Source of the DNA: Denitromonas ohlonensis
GTDB lineage: Bacteria; Pseudomonadota; Gammaproteobacteria; Burkholderiales; Rhodocyclaceae
DNA length: 64,000 bases
Direction of reading: 5' to 3'
Assembly: GCF_007625205.1 (NCBI RefSeq)
Contig: NZ_VMNI01000022.1
Coordinates: 50,894-114,893, forward strand
Program-made: the position numbers and the translations under genes
Notes under the pieces: model-generated
What the model was told of the DNA's origin: nothing
The model's input: only the letters and a program-made list of their open reading frames with translations
Database searches by the model: none
Part shown: positions 8,094 through 18,531 of the stretch, piece by piece
Layout: every line of letters begins with the position of its first letter
How positions within the stretch are numbered: the stretch's first letter is position 1

Positions 8094-10139
8094 ATGATGA
8101 TGAATGCGATGACTGCTGCCGTCGGAGAGCGCATCCGGCGTGGGTCAGCGGTCTCCCTGTTGCTGAGCCTGCCTGCGCTCGCATCGGCGTCGCCGATTCT
8201 GGACGAACGCGAAAGCGCGTACTTCGAACACCTGCCGGTCGTGCTCACCGCCTCCCGACTGCCCCAGGCGCTGCAAGACGCCCCCGGCGCCATGACCGTC
8301 ATCGACCGCGGCGTCATCGAGCGCAGCGGCTATCGCGATCTGGCACGCCTGCTGCGGCTGGTGCCCGGCATGCTGGTGGGGCAGGAGCGAGGCAACGCCA
8401 GCTGGGTCAGCTATCACGGCCTCGGACAATCCATCCCGGGTGAGCTTCAGGTGCTGATCGACGGTGCGCCCACCTACGTGCCGGTGAGCTTTGGCACCTC
8501 TGCCTGGAGCGGTCTGCCCGTCTTTCTCAGCGAAATCGAACGTATCGAGGTGGTGCGCGGTGCCAGTGGCAACAGCTATGGCGCCAGTGCGCTGCAAGGC
8601 GCGGTCAACCTGATCACCCGTCCGGCGGCGGAAGACCCCGGCAGCCATGTGCAGATCGCCATCGGCGACCCATCGATACGCGATGTCGAAATGGGCTGGG
8701 CCGGCGGCACCGCCCCACTGGCCTTGCGCATCACCGCCGGCGAACACACCGACGGCGGCTTTCGCGGCCTGCATGATCACCGCCGCACCCAGCGCGTCAG
8801 CCTGCGCGGCGACGCGCAGATCAACCCGGAAAACACCTTCAGCTTCCGACTCGGCAGCACACACGAAACCACCGGTCGCGGCTACCCGGACTCGCCCTTC
8901 GGCAACAACGCCCTGCGTGACGGCGAAGACACCGCTCATCTACTCCACCTGCGCTGGCAGCATGTCGACAGCATCGATAGCGAATGGTCGCTAAGTGCCT
9001 ATCATCATCAGCTCGACTACCGCGACCGCTGGATCGGTGGCATCCCCAGCATCCCGGACGTTCCCCTTTCACGCGACCGCCGGGATCTGCGCAGCAGCAT
9101 CGAATTCCAGCAGCGCGATCGCTGGTCAGAGCGCGTTCGCGGGGTCTGGGGGGCCGAGGCCACCCAAACACAAACGCGCTCGCCCTTCAGCTTCTCCAGC
9201 AACGCCTCGGTCCGTGTCCCGATCTATCGCTTGTTCAGCAATATCGAATGGCAAGCCACCGATGCAACCCAGCTCAATCTGGGCCTCGCCCTGGAACGCA
9301 GCAACGATGACGGCTGGCGTTTCAGCCCGCGCCTGTATGCCAACCATCGCCTAACGCCGGCCGACACACTGCGAATCGGCGTCGCGCGGGCCTGGCGAAG
9401 CACCAGCCCGTTCGAGCGCCACAGCGACACGCGTATCTATCACCCCGCGAATCCTGCCTTGCTGCTGGCGCGGCCCTTCCTCCCCAATCCCGATCTTCGC
9501 CAGACGCGTGCCGACACCTTTGAACTCGGCTACATCCGGCAACTGCACTGGGCGCGCAGCACCGCCGAAATCCGCATCTTCCAGGAGCGTCTGCGCGATC
9601 TGGTGATCCGTCAGCAGGTCACGCCGCCACCGCCCACACCCTTGCTTGCGGCGCAGATCCCCACCACGCGCGAAGAGAACTTCGGCAACGATCTCTACGT
9701 CCGGGGGGTTGAGTTGCAGTGGGAAGCGCACCCGTGGCGAAACGGCGATATCCGCCTGGCCTGGAGTGTCTTGCAACGCGACGCCGGCGACGCTCAGGTG
9801 GAAGCGGGAATCGCCCCCTACACGGCCAGCCTGATGTGGATGCAGCGCTGGCCGCAACGCTGGAGCAGCATGGTGCATCTCAACCGGGTCGGTCCGGTGG
9901 CCAGTGGCGACAGCTACATCGCCGGCCAAACCTATGTGGTGCGCGCTTACACTTCACTGGATATCGCCCTTTCCCGGCCGATCCGGCTAGCGGGGCAATC
10001 CGCCCGACTGACTTTGGCGGCGCTCAATCTCGGCCCGCGCCACCAGGAAGTGGCCAACCCGGCGCAGCAACTGAACAGCACTCAGCCCGTCAACCGTGTG
10101 TCACGCCAAGTCTATCTTGGCCTCGACATGCGCTTCTGA
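8094..10139 (+). CDS. TonB-dependent outer-membrane receptor
   Basis: A 681-residue TonB-dependent receptor. A signal peptide (VSLLLSLPALASA) is followed by a plausible TonB box region (LPVVLTASRLPQ) and the plug domain, with LLRLVPGMLVGQE, VLIDGAPTY, IERIEVVRGASGNSYGASA and LQGAVNLITRP. The rest has beta-barrel character and ends in an aromatic residue (LGLDMRF), as outer-membrane barrels do. The substrate cannot be read from sequence; no partner ABC transporter or TonB is adjacent. No strong ribosome-binding site precedes the ATG cluster at 8094, so the start may be a few codons later. Confidence 0.9.
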   Translation: MMMNAMTAAVGERIRRGSAVSLLLSLPALASASPILDERESAYFEHLPVVLTASRLPQALQDAPGAMTVIDRGVIERSGYRDLARLLRLVPGMLVGQERGNASWVSYHGLGQSIPGELQVLIDGAPTYVPVSFGTSAWSGLPVFLSEIERIEVVRGASGNSYGASALQGAVNLITRPAAEDPGSHVQIAIGDPSIRDVEMGWAGGTAPLALRITAGEHTDGGFRGLHDHRRTQRVSLRGDAQINPENTFSFRLGSTHETTGRGYPDSPFGNNALRDGEDTAHLLHLRWQHVDSIDSEWSLSAYHHQLDYRDRWIGGIPSIPDVPLSRDRRDLRSSIEFQQRDRWSERVRGVWGAEATQTQTRSPFSFSSNASVRVPIYRLFSNIEWQATDATQLNLGLALERSNDDGWRFSPRLYANHRLTPADTLRIGVARAWRSTSPFERHSDTRIYHPANPALLLARPFLPNPDLRQTRADTFELGYIRQLHWARSTAEIRIFQERLRDLVIRQQVTPPPPTPLLAAQIPTTREENFGNDLYVRGVELQWEAHPWRNGDIRLAWSVLQRDAGDAQVEAGIAPYTASLMWMQRWPQRWSSMVHLNRVGPVASGDSYIAGQTYVVRAYTSLDIALSRPIRLAGQSARLTLAALNLGPRHQEVANPAQQLNSTQPVNRVSRQVYLGLDMRF

Positions 10140-10145
10140 GCGCGC

Positions 10146-10499
10146 TCAGGCCGACGGCCGGGTCAGCACCCAGGCGCCCACCACAGCGCAAAACCCCGCC
10201 GGCACCATGTGCCAACCGGGCGGCAACAAGAACCAGCCCCCCAACGCGCTGACCAGCATCATCAGCACCGCCAGGCGCTTACCCTGCGCGGGAATCGCGC
10301 CGCGCTCGCGCCAGGCACGGATCGACGGTCCGAAGCGCGGATCAGCCAGCAGCCGCGCCTCCCAGGCCGGGTTGCCGCGCGCAAAGCAGAAGGCCGCCAG
10401 CAGCACGAAAGGCGTGGTCGGCAGCAGCGGCAGGAAGATGCCAGCAAAGCCGAGCACCAGCGACAGCGCCCCGGCGGTCAGGTAGATCGGTTTTCGCAT
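10146..10499 (-). CDS. DUF454 (YbaN-like) inner-membrane protein
   Basis: A 117-residue protein with about three hydrophobic segments, beginning MRKPIYLTAGALSLVLG. The motif FLPLLPTTPFVLLAAFCFARG is typical of the YbaN/DUF454 family, which has no established function. It lies 13 bases downstream of the large uvrA-like gene on the same strand and converges with the TonB receptor gene, ending 6 bases from it. Confidence 0.88.
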   Translation of the reverse strand: MRKPIYLTAGALSLVLGFAGIFLPLLPTTPFVLLAAFCFARGNPAWEARLLADPRFGPSIRAWRERGAIPAQGKRLAVLMMLVSALGGWFLLPPGWHMVPAGFCAVVGAWVLTRPSA

Positions 10500-10512
10500 C
10501 CGCTCATCCCGC

Positions 10513-13500
10513 TCATGTCATCGCCTCGGCCCGCGTGCGGCGCGCCTGCAGAAACTCGCCCAGCAGCCGCGCGGTGTGCCCCGCACCCGCCTTCAGCACC
10601 GTATCGACCGCACCGCAGCCAACCACGCTGCCGCCGCCGTCGCCGCCTTCCGGCCCCAGGTCGACCAGCCAGTCGGCCTCGGCCATCACGTCCAGATCGT
10701 GTTCGATCACCACCACCGTGTTGCCGGCCTCGACCAGCCGGTGCAACACATGGATGAGCTTTTCCACGTCGGCCATGTGCAGGCCGACGGTCGGTTCATC
10801 CAGCACATACAGCGTGTTCGCGCCGCCGCCGCCGCGGCCTGGCCGAGTCGGCGTGCGCGCCTTGGCCAGTTCGGTGACCAGCTTGATGCGCTGCGCCTCG
10901 CCGCCGGACAGCGTCGGGCTGGCCTGGCCGAGCGTGAGGTAGCCGAGGCCGACATCCTGCAGCAACGCCAGGGTGTGATGAATGCGCGGATGGGCGGCGA
11001 AGAAGTCCACCGCGGTATCCACGTCCATCGCCAGCACCTCGCCGATGTTCTTCTCGCGCCAGCGCACCGACAGCGTCTCGCGGTTGAAGCGCTTGCCGGC
11101 GCAGGTCTCGCAAGGCACTTTCACGTCCGGCAGAAAGCTCATCTCGATGCGTTGCTGGCCCTGGCCCTCGCAGGTCGGGCAGCGCCCGGCGCCGGTGTTG
11201 AAGGAGAAGCGCGCCGCCGTCCAGCCGCGCATGCGCGACTCGTTGGTGTCGGCGAAGCACTTGCGGATGAGATCCCAGAAGCCGACATAGGTCGCCGGGC
11301 AGGAACGCGGCGTCTTGCCGATGGGGGTCTGATCGACCTCCAGCACCCGGCCGATCTGCTCCCAGCCCTCGACGCTCGCACAGCCCACCGGCGCCCCGCC
11401 GGCCACCAGCTGCTTGAGGCTGTCGAGCAATACGTCGCGCGCCAGCGTGGACTTGCCGGAACCGGAGACGCCGGTCACCACGCTCAGGCGCGCCAGCGGC
11501 ACGCGCACATCCACGGTTTTCAGGTTGTGCAGGCTGGCGCCACGCAGCCACAGACTATCGGTGTCTTTCTTGACCGGGCGCGGCGGGGCCAGCGGGTGCT
11601 GCAGCGGCGACCGCAGATGCCGGCCAGTCACCGAGTCCGGCGAGGCCATCAGCGCCGCGGCATTGCCCTCGGCCACGATATGCCCGCCCCGGCTGCCGGC
11701 GCCCGGCCCGAGGTCGATCACATGGTCGGCGCGGCGGATGGTGTCCTCGTCATGCTCGACCACCACCAGCGTGTTGCCCTTGGCTTCCAGCCGCGCCAAG
11801 GTGTCGAGCAGCACCTGGTTGTCGCGCGGATGCAGGCCGATGGTCGGCTCGTCGAGGATATAGCACACACCGGTCAGGCTGGAGCCGAGCTGCGCCGCCA
11901 GCCGGATGCGCTGCGCCTCGCCACCGGAGAGCGTAGGCGCGGCGCGATCCAGCGCCAGATAGCCGAGGCCGACCTGCTGCAAAAAACTCAATCGACTGCC
12001 CAGTTCGCTGACGATGTCGCGCGCGATCTCGGCCTCGCGGCCAGCCAGCGGCAGGTCGGTGAAGAAGCCGGCCACCGCATCCACCGAGCCGGCGGTCAGC
12101 GCCGAAATCGGCTGCTCGCGATAACGCACATTGCGCGCGATCGGGTTCAGGCGCGTGCCCTCGCAGCTCGGGCAGGGCGTGCTCGGTTCTTCGTCAAAGC
12201 TGGCGAAGTCGAGCTCGTGCACGTCCTCGGCCTTCACCTTGCCGACGACCAAGCCGGTGCCAAAACACGCGCCGCACCAGCCATGCTTGCTGTTGAAGGA
12301 GAACAGGCGCGGGTCCAGCTCGGGGAAACTCTTGCCGCAGCAAGAACACGCGCGGTGGATGGAAAAGGTCTCCGGCGTCGCGCCCAGCGTGCCCAGCCGC
12401 AAGACTCGCAACACGCCCTTGCCGATGTCGAGTGCCTCGCGCACCTGCTCGCGCAGCAGCGCCTCGTTCTCGGGCACCACCTTGACCATGCCGACCGGCA
12501 ACTCCAGCGTGTGTTCCTTGTAGCGGTCGAGGCGCGGCCATTTGCGCGTGGGCAGATATTCGCCATCGACACGCAACTGCTCATAGCCCTTGCCGCGCGC
12601 CCACTTGGCCAGATCGGTGTACAAGCCCTTGCGGTTATTCACCAGCGGCGCCAGCAACTCCACCGACTCGCCGCGATGCTCGGCGCTGATCCGCGCAATG
12701 ATCGCCTCGAAGCTCTGCGGTGCCACCGGCACCTGACAGTCCGGGCAGTACTGCGTGCCCAGCTTCACATAGAGCAGACGCAGAAAGTGGTACAGCTCGG
12801 TCAGCGTCGCCACCGTGCTCTTGCGCCCGCCGCGGCTGGTGCGCTGCTCGATGGCGACGGTGGGCGGAATGCCGTAGATGGCATCCACGTCCGGCCGCGC
12901 CGCCGGCTGCACAAACTGTCGCGCGTAGGCATTGAGCGATTCGAGATAACGCCGCTGGCCCTCGCCGAACAGGATGTCGAAAGCCAGCGTGGATTTGCCC
13001 GAGCCGGACACCCCGGTGATCACCGTGAAGCCGCTGCGCGGGATCTTCACGTCCACGTTCTTGAGGTTGTGTTCGCGCGCATGGTGAATGCTGATGTGGC
13101 CGGCGCCCCGCGCCCGGTAAGCCACGGCCGGCTCGGCCGCGAGACGCACCGGCGGGGCGGCCAGCGCCGCTTCGTACTCGGCCAGCGCGCGGCCGGTGTG
13201 CGAGGTCTTGTGTTTCGCCACCGCCGCCGGCGGCCCTTCGGTCACCAGCAGTCCGCCACCTTCGCCGCCCTCGGGGCCGAGGTCGACCAGCCAGTCGGCG
13301 GCGCGAATCACGTCGAGGTTGTGTTCGATCACCAGCAGCGAATGGCCGGCATCGACCAGCTTGCGGAAGGCGCCAAGCAGGCGCGCGACATCGTCGAAAT
13401 GCAGGCCGGTGGTCGGCTCATCAAACAAAAACAGCGTGCCACCGGCCGTCGTCGGCTCGGTGGACTTCTTGCGCTTGCCCGCCTTGGCCGCAAACGCCGC

Positions 13501-16095
13501 CAGATGCCCCGCCAGCTTGAGGCGCTGCGCCTCGCCGCCGGACAGGGTCGGCACCGGCTGGCCGAGGCGCACATAGTCGAGGCCGACATCGATGATCGGC
13601 TGCAGCGCGGTGGCCACCGCCTTGTCACCATCGAAGAAGGCCAGGGCTTCGGAGACGGTCATCGCCAGCACGTCGGCCACGTTGCGGCCGTCGATCTCCA
13701 GTTCGAGCACCTCGGGGCGGTAGCGCTTGCCGTCGCAGTCCGGGCAGCGCAGATAGACGTCCGACAGGAACTGCATCTCCACATGCTCGAAGCCCGAGCC
13801 GGTGCAGGTCGGGCAGCGACCCTGGCCGGCGTTGAAGCTGAAGGTGCCCGGCGTATAGCCGCGCTGCTTGGCGGCGGGCAGGGCGGCGAAGCGGGCGCGG
13901 ATCGCGTCCCAGGCGCCGACATAGCTCACCGGATTGGAGCGCGAACTCTTGCCGATGGGCGACTGATCGACCATCACCACATCCGTGATGTGTTCGATGC
14001 CATCAATGCCGGCGTGCGCGCCGGGGGTCTCGGTGGGCTGGCCGAAAGATTTACGCAGGGCGGGGTAGAGCACGTCCTGCACCAGCGTCGATTTGCCCGA
14101 GCCGGACACGCCGGTGATCACCACCATGCGGTTCAGCGGCAGGGCGACGTCGATGCCTTGCAGGTTGTGGTCGCGCGCCTCGCGAATGGTGAGGCGCGGG
14201 GTGTCGGCATCGACCGGGCGCTGCGCGGTGCCGGGGTCGACATGCTTGCGGCCAGACAGATAGTCGGCGGTCAACGTCGAGCCCTCGGCGCGCAGCGCAG
14301 CCGGCGTGCCGGAGAACACGATCTGCCCGCCGCGCTCACCGGGGCCGGGGCCGATGTCGAAGATGTGGTCGGCGGCCAGCATCACCGCCGGGTCGTGCTC
14401 GACCACCACCAGCGAGTTGCCGGCGTCGCGCAGCCGGCGCATGACCTGCACGATGCGATCCATGTCGCGCGGATGCAGGCCGATGGACGGCTCGTCGAGC
14501 ACGAACAAGGTGTTCACCAGCGAGGTACCCAACGCCGTGGTCAGGTTGATGCGCTGCACCTCGCCGCCCGACAGCGTGCGGCTCTGGCGATCGAGCGTGA
14601 GATAGCCGAGGCCGACTTCGGTGAGGTAGCGCAGACGGGCGCGAATCTCGTCACAGACCATGCGCGTGGCTTCGTCTTCAGCGGTGGTGCCGGTGGCTTC
14701 GATGCGCTCCACAAAACCGGCCAGCCGGTCGATGGGCAGCTGCATCAGGTCGTGCAGCGTGAGGCCCGGCAGCGTGGCGAGGCGGTCGCGGCCACCAGCG
14801 AGTCCCGGCGGCAGGAAGCGCGCGGCGGCCGGCATCACCGCGTCGGCGGCTGCGGCATCACCAACTCGCCACAACAGGGATTCGGGCTTCAGACGCGAGC
14901 CCTGACACGCCGGGCATTCCGTGTAGCTGCGGTATTTCGACAGCAGCACGCGGATGTGCATCTTGTAGGCCTTGCTCTCCAGCCAGTCGAAAAAGCGCCG
15001 CACGCCGTACCACACGCCCGGCCAGGATCGGCTCCAGTTCTTCCACTGCGGCTCGCCTTCGAGCACCCAGTGGCGCTGTTCGTCGGTGAGATCGCGCCAG
15101 GGCACGCCGAGCGGAATGCCGGCCTTGGCGGCCATCTTTTCCATGTCGTCCTGGCATTCGGAATAGCTCGCCGTCTGCCAGGGTTTGACCGCGCCCTGCG
15201 CCAGCGTCTTGCTCTCGTCGGGCACCACCAGGCCGTGATCGATGCCGATCACCCGACCAAAACCGCGACAACTCTCGCAGGCGCCCAGCGGCGAGTTGAA
15301 AGAGAACAGGCTGGGCAGCGGCTCGCCGTAGTGGATGTCGCAGTCGGCGCAGTGGAAGTCGTCCGAGAAGCGCCACGCCGCCGTCTCGGCGCCGTCGCCA
15401 TCGACGGCCCGCACGGTGAGCCGACCCTGACCGGTGCGCAGCGCCGCCTCGATGGCCTCGCCGACCCGCGCCGCCTCGGTATTGCCGAAACGGAAACGGT
15501 CCTGCACCACCCAAAGCTTGTCGCCCTCGCGACCATGAATGCGGGTGTAGCCCTGCTGCTCGAGATAGCCGCGGATCTCGTCCTCGGTAAAGTTGGCCGG
15601 CACCTCGACCGGGAAAGTCACCAGCAGACGCGGGTCGCCCGCCGCCGCCGTGCGCTCGGCCAGCGCGGCCGCGATGCTTTGCGGCGTATCGCGCTGCACC
15701 GCCGCGCCACAGCCCCGGCAATGCAGATGCGCGGTGCGGGCAAAGAGCAACTTGAAGTGGTCGGTCAGCTCGGTCATGGTGCCAACCGTCGAGCGCGAGG
15801 TGCGCACCGGGTTGGTCTGATCGATGGCGATCGCCGGCGGCACGCCCTCGATGCGCGTCACATGCGGCTTGTCCATGCGGTCGAGAAACTGCCGCGCATA
15901 GGGCGAGAAGGTCTCGACGTAACGGCGCTGGCCCTCGGCATACAAGGTGTCGAACACCAGCGAGGACTTGCCCGAACCCGACGGCCCGGTGAACACCACC
16001 AGCTGCCCGAGCGGGATCTCCAGGTCGAGGTTTTTCAGATTGTTCTGGGTGGCACCGACAATGCGGATGCTGTCGGCGCTCATGGGGTCGGGCAT
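10513..16095 (-). CDS. uvrA: Double-length UvrA (four ABC cassettes), excinuclease ABC subunit A family
   Basis: An 1860-residue protein equal to two UvrA monomers in tandem. Four Walker A motifs occur near residues 37 (GPSGSGKSS), 667, 1031 and 1545 (GVSGSGKST). Four LSGGE signatures occur near 508, 852, 1389 and 1730. Each half carries the UvrA zinc module (CPTCTGSG...[12 protein letters not shown]...CETC) and the Walker B/D-loop DEP[ST]. UvrA scans DNA for bulky lesions in nucleotide excision repair; ordinary UvrA is about 940 residues and dimerises. Fused UvrA-like proteins occur in other proteobacteria and their role is little studied. I prefer the ATG at 16095 (ATG at 16083 also possible) over an upstream TTG at 16137. 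Confidence 0.9.
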   Translation of the reverse strand: MPDPMSADSIRIVGATQNNLKNLDLEIPLGQLVVFTGPSGSGKSSLVFDTLYAEGQRRYVETFSPYARQFLDRMDKPHVTRIEGVPPAIAIDQTNPVRTSRSTVGTMTELTDHFKLLFARTAHLHCRGCGAAVQRDTPQSIAAALAERTAAAGDPRLLVTFPVEVPANFTEDEIRGYLEQQGYTRIHGREGDKLWVVQDRFRFGNTEAARVGEAIEAALRTGQGRLTVRAVDGDGAETAAWRFSDDFHCADCDIHYGEPLPSLFSFNSPLGACESCRGFGRVIGIDHGLVVPDESKTLAQGAVKPWQTASYSECQDDMEKMAAKAGIPLGVPWRDLTDEQRHWVLEGEPQWKNWSRSWPGVWYGVRRFFDWLESKAYKMHIRVLLSKYRSYTECPACQGSRLKPESLLWRVGDAAAADAVMPAAARFLPPGLAGGRDRLATLPGLTLHDLMQLPIDRLAGFVERIEATGTTAEDEATRMVCDEIRARLRYLTEVGLGYLTLDRQSRTLSGGEVQRINLTTALGTSLVNTLFVLDEPSIGLHPRDMDRIVQVMRRLRDAGNSLVVVEHDPAVMLAADHIFDIGPGPGERGGQIVFSGTPAALRAEGSTLTADYLSGRKHVDPGTAQRPVDADTPRLTIREARDHNLQGIDVALPLNRMVVITGVSGSGKSTLVQDVLYPALRKSFGQPTETPGAHAGIDGIEHITDVVMVDQSPIGKSSRSNPVSYVGAWDAIRARFAALPAAKQRGYTPGTFSFNAGQGRCPTCTGSGFEHVEMQFLSDVYLRCPDCDGKRYRPEVLELEIDGRNVADVLAMTVSEALAFFDGDKAVATALQPIIDVGLDYVRLGQPVPTLSGGEAQRLKLAGHLAAFAAKAGKRKKSTEPTTAGGTLFLFDEPTTGLHFDDVARLLGAFRKLVDAGHSLLVIEHNLDVIRAADWLVDLGPEGGEGGGLLVTEGPPAAVAKHKTSHTGRALAEYEAALAAPPVRLAAEPAVAYRARGAGHISIHHAREHNLKNVDVKIPRSGFTVITGVSGSGKSTLAFDILFGEGQRRYLESLNAYARQFVQPAARPDVDAIYGIPPTVAIEQRTSRGGRKSTVATLTELYHFLRLLYVKLGTQYCPDCQVPVAPQSFEAIIARISAEHRGESVELLAPLVNNRKGLYTDLAKWARGKGYEQLRVDGEYLPTRKWPRLDRYKEHTLELPVGMVKVVPENEALLREQVREALDIGKGVLRVLRLGTLGATPETFSIHRACSCCGKSFPELDPRLFSFNSKHGWCGACFGTGLVVGKVKAEDVHELDFASFDEEPSTPCPSCEGTRLNPIARNVRYREQPISALTAGSVDAVAGFFTDLPLAGREAEIARDIVSELGSRLSFLQQVGLGYLALDRAAPTLSGGEAQRIRLAAQLGSSLTGVCYILDEPTIGLHPRDNQVLLDTLARLEAKGNTLVVVEHDEDTIRRADHVIDLGPGAGSRGGHIVAEGNAAALMASPDSVTGRHLRSPLQHPLAPPRPVKKDTDSLWLRGASLHNLKTVDVRVPLARLSVVTGVSGSGKSTLARDVLLDSLKQLVAGGAPVGCASVEGWEQIGRVLEVDQTPIGKTPRSCPATYVGFWDLIRKCFADTNESRMRGWTAARFSFNTGAGRCPTCEGQGQQRIEMSFLPDVKVPCETCAGKRFNRETLSVRWREKNIGEVLAMDVDTAVDFFAAHPRIHHTLALLQDVGLGYLTLGQASPTLSGGEAQRIKLVTELAKARTPTRPGRGGGGANTLYVLDEPTVGLHMADVEKLIHVLHRLVEAGNTVVVIEHDLDVMAEADWLVDLGPEGGDGGGSVVGCGAVDTVLKAGAGHTARLLGEFLQARRTRAEAMT

Positions 16096-16258
16096 GGAGA
16101 TCTCGGCGGGCGGCGTGAACCTCAAGAGAATACCCAATTGACGGAAAAGTTCTCGCTCTGTGCACCGCCGCCGTCAGCGGCTGGGCCCATCCGTCACAGG
16201 ATGGCTGCGTAAGACACTGAACTCAGTGGAGTTTTCCGATCTCACCGTCCGCTGTCCG

Positions 16259-17053
16259 TCACCCAGCCCCGCGACCCGCGCGCCGCCGCCACGGCGGCGC
16301 CAGCCCGGCAACCAACAACACCGCGGCCACGCCGACCGGCCCGAAGGGCTGATCGAGCACCAGCGCCAGCACAAAGCCCAGCACATAGGCCGTCACACTG
16401 ATCGCCATCGCCCGCCACAACGCCCCTCGCCATGACGGCGCCGTGGCAAAAGCGCGCCAGGCCGGCACGAAAGCCAGCGCGAAGCTGGCCATCACCCCAA
16501 GCGACAGAATCGCCACACCCACGCTGGCGCCGGCCACCAGGTCGAAGGCCAGCCGGATCGCCGCCCCCGGCGGGCCCAACGCGGGATGCACGCGTGCGCG
16601 CAGCAGCGCACGATGGCTCCACAACAACACCTGCACGCCGATGCCCAGCACTGCCGCTGCCGCCGCCAGATGCCCGCCGCCGGTGAAATACAGTTGCCCG
16701 TCGAACACCGCGCCCGCGGCCTGCTCAGCCAGCGGGTGGTTGCTCATCACCGCCACCGCCGCGGCCCAGCCGAGCAGCAGCATGGCCGCATAGGCGCTGT
16801 CGCTCGGGCGCTTCAAGCCCCACTTGGCCAGCGCCGCGAGCAGCCCGGCGCCGGCCCCGCCGGCCACCGCCGGCAAGCCCAGCACCGCCCCGCCGAGCGC
16901 GCCGGCCGAGGCCAGCTGCGCCATGCCGAGCACTGCCAGCCATTCGCCGCGCAGGCGCAGGTAGAGGCCGAGCACCGGCAGCCACACGGCCAGCAACAGG
17001 CCGGTGAGGAAGGGCAGGCGGAACAGCGGGTCGAACAGCAGATCGATATTCAT
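16259..17053 (-). CDS. Metal (zinc) ABC transporter permease, ABC-3 family
   Basis: A 264-residue, strongly hydrophobic permease with seven to eight membrane segments, resembling ZnuB/ABC-3 permeases (SLGVMASFALAFVPAWRAFA in the conserved C-terminal part). It is the last gene of the nine-gene minus-strand run. Its ATG overlaps the end of the ATPase gene by 4 bases (ATGA), so the two are translationally coupled. It would move the metal delivered by the binding protein encoded two genes upstream. It is diverged from the second ZnuB-like permease at 24927, so it is not a recent copy. Confidence 0.85.
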   Translation of the reverse strand: MNIDLLFDPLFRLPFLTGLLLAVWLPVLGLYLRLRGEWLAVLGMAQLASAGALGGAVLGLPAVAGGAGAGLLAALAKWGLKRPSDSAYAAMLLLGWAAAVAVMSNHPLAEQAAGAVFDGQLYFTGGGHLAAAAAVLGIGVQVLLWSHRALLRARVHPALGPPGAAIRLAFDLVAGASVGVAILSLGVMASFALAFVPAWRAFATAPSWRGALWRAMAISVTAYVLGFVLALVLDQPFGPVGVAAVLLVAGLAPPWRRRAGRGAG

Positions 17054-17625
17054 GAGGCGATCCGGATCACGGACTGGCGCGCGGTGTCGACCAGGCTGTC
17101 GTCATGCGTCACCAGCACCACGGCCTGGCCGGCCGGTGGCGTGTGCAGCCAGTCGCGCAGCGCGGCCAGCCCGCGCGCGTCGAGGTTGTTACCCGGTTCG
17201 TCGAGGCACAGCACATCGAAGGGCGCGGCGGCGATCGACCAGAAACGCAGGTATTGCAGCTGCCCGCCGGAGAGGCGATCGAGGCGGGCGTCCAGACAGT
17301 CGGCCAGCCACGGCGGCAGGCCATCGGCGGTGGCGCCGGTCAGGGCCAGCAGCTCGCGACCGCTCAGCGGCAGCTCGGCCTGCCCCTCGGCAGCCTGCGC
17401 CAGATGACCGAGGCGCAGGCCGGGCGCCTGCCACACCCGCCCGGCCAGGCGCAACCGCGCCTCGCCGAGCGCGCGCAGCACGGTGCTTTTGCCGGCACCA
17501 TTCGGCCCGAGCAGGGTGGTGACCCGGCCGGCCACCAGTTGCAGGTCCAGCCCCTTCAGCAGGGGCCGGTCGTAGCCGACGCTCAGCCCGAGTGCCTCGA
17601 GCAAAACGGTGCCCGGCGGTTTCAT
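17050..17625 (-). CDS. Metal (zinc) ABC transporter ATP-binding protein
   Basis: A 191-residue ABC ATPase, short for the family. Walker A is LGPNGAGKST, the signature is LSGGQLQYLRFW, Walker B is VLCLDEP, and the H-loop is VLVTHDD. It would power the adjacent ABC-3 permease. Its start overlaps the end of the binding-protein gene by 4 bases. Compared with ZnuC (about 240 residues) it lacks the C-terminal extension. Confidence 0.85.
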   Translation of the reverse strand: MKPPGTVLLEALGLSVGYDRPLLKGLDLQLVAGRVTTLLGPNGAGKSTVLRALGEARLRLAGRVWQAPGLRLGHLAQAAEGQAELPLSGRELLALTGATADGLPPWLADCLDARLDRLSGGQLQYLRFWSIAAAPFDVLCLDEPGNNLDARGLAALRDWLHTPPAGQAVVLVTHDDSLVDTARQSVIRIAS

Positions 17626-18521
17626 CGTCGCTGCGCCAGCAGACGATCGATGAGCTCGTCAAACCAGGCGGTCAGCCCGGCTTCGTCCGCCGATGTCTCG
17701 ACGCTGACCGGCAGGCGCAGCAGCGGGATACCGCTGTGCTCGGCCAGCCACTGGCCCGGCCCCTCCGACGCATACGGTGGCCGCACGATGGCCAGCACCC
17801 GTTGCCCGGCCAACGCATCGCGCAGCGCGGCCAGATGCGCCGACCCCGGCGCCACGCCGGGCTTGGGCTCCAGCGTGCCGGCCCGGCTCAGGCCGAGCCA
17901 GTGGGTGAAGTAGGGATAGGCGGTGTGATGCACCACGATGGCCTCGCCCCGAAGCGGCGCGGCGCGCTCGGCCCAGCGCGCGATGGCAGCCTGCCAGCGC
18001 GTGCGGAAGGCCGCCCAATTGGCCTCATACACCGCCGCCTGCGCCGGATCGCGCGCCGCCATGCGTTGTTGCAAGGCCGCGCCGACCGTCAGCATCACAC
18101 GCGGGTCGAGACCGATGTGCGGATTGCCAGCGGGGTGCACATCGCCATCAGCACGGTCGACGCGCACCGGCACCTCCAGCAATGCCACCTGCGCGGCGGC
18201 CTCGAAATAACCCGGCTGACCGGGCTGGATGACTGGATTACCGGCCGAAGACAGCACCGCCGGCAGCCAGCCGATCTCCAGTTCGGCGCCGTTGGCCACC
18301 ACCAGGTCGGCCTGCCGCGCGCGGGCAATCAGCGAGGGCCGGGCCTCGATGTGGTGCGGGTCCTGCCGCGCATGGGTCGCGACAAACACCGTCACCGCAT
18401 CGCCGCCGATCACCTGCGCCAGCGCCCCCCATTCGGGGAGCGTGGCAAACACCTTGAGCCCGGCACTGGCCGGGCCGGTCAGGCCCAGACACAGCAGGGC
18501 GAAAAGAATGCGTCGTATCAT
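17622..18521 (-). CDS. Metal ABC transporter substrate-binding protein (ZnuA-like)
   Basis: A 299-residue periplasmic protein with signal peptide MIRRILFALLCLGLTGPASA and the ZinT/ZnuA-like cluster A-I fold. Metal-ligand candidates are DPHHIEARP (about residue 57), the GNPHIGLDP segment, and VVHHTAYPYF. It lacks the long His/Asp-rich loop typical of high-capacity ZnuA, unlike the second binding protein at 25778. The start at 18521 was chosen because AGGGG lies six bases upstream; an ATG two codons earlier is possible. It lies 10 bases downstream of the porin gene, so it is probably in the same operon. Confidence 0.86.
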   Translation of the reverse strand: MIRRILFALLCLGLTGPASAGLKVFATLPEWGALAQVIGGDAVTVFVATHARQDPHHIEARPSLIARARQADLVVANGAELEIGWLPAVLSSAGNPVIQPGQPGYFEAAAQVALLEVPVRVDRADGDVHPAGNPHIGLDPRVMLTVGAALQQRMAARDPAQAAVYEANWAAFRTRWQAAIARWAERAAPLRGEAIVVHHTAYPYFTHWLGLSRAGTLEPKPGVAPGSAHLAALRDALAGQRVLAIVRPPYASEGPGQWLAEHSGIPLLRLPVSVETSADEAGLTAWFDELIDRLLAQRR

Positions 18522-18531
18522 CCTCATCCCC

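Noticed and set aside
10576..16212. 1878-codon open frame on the plus strand, antisense to uvrA
   Set aside because: It mirrors the uvrA codon pattern in a GC-rich gene and has low-complexity Ala/Arg/Gly/His-rich content with no known domain.
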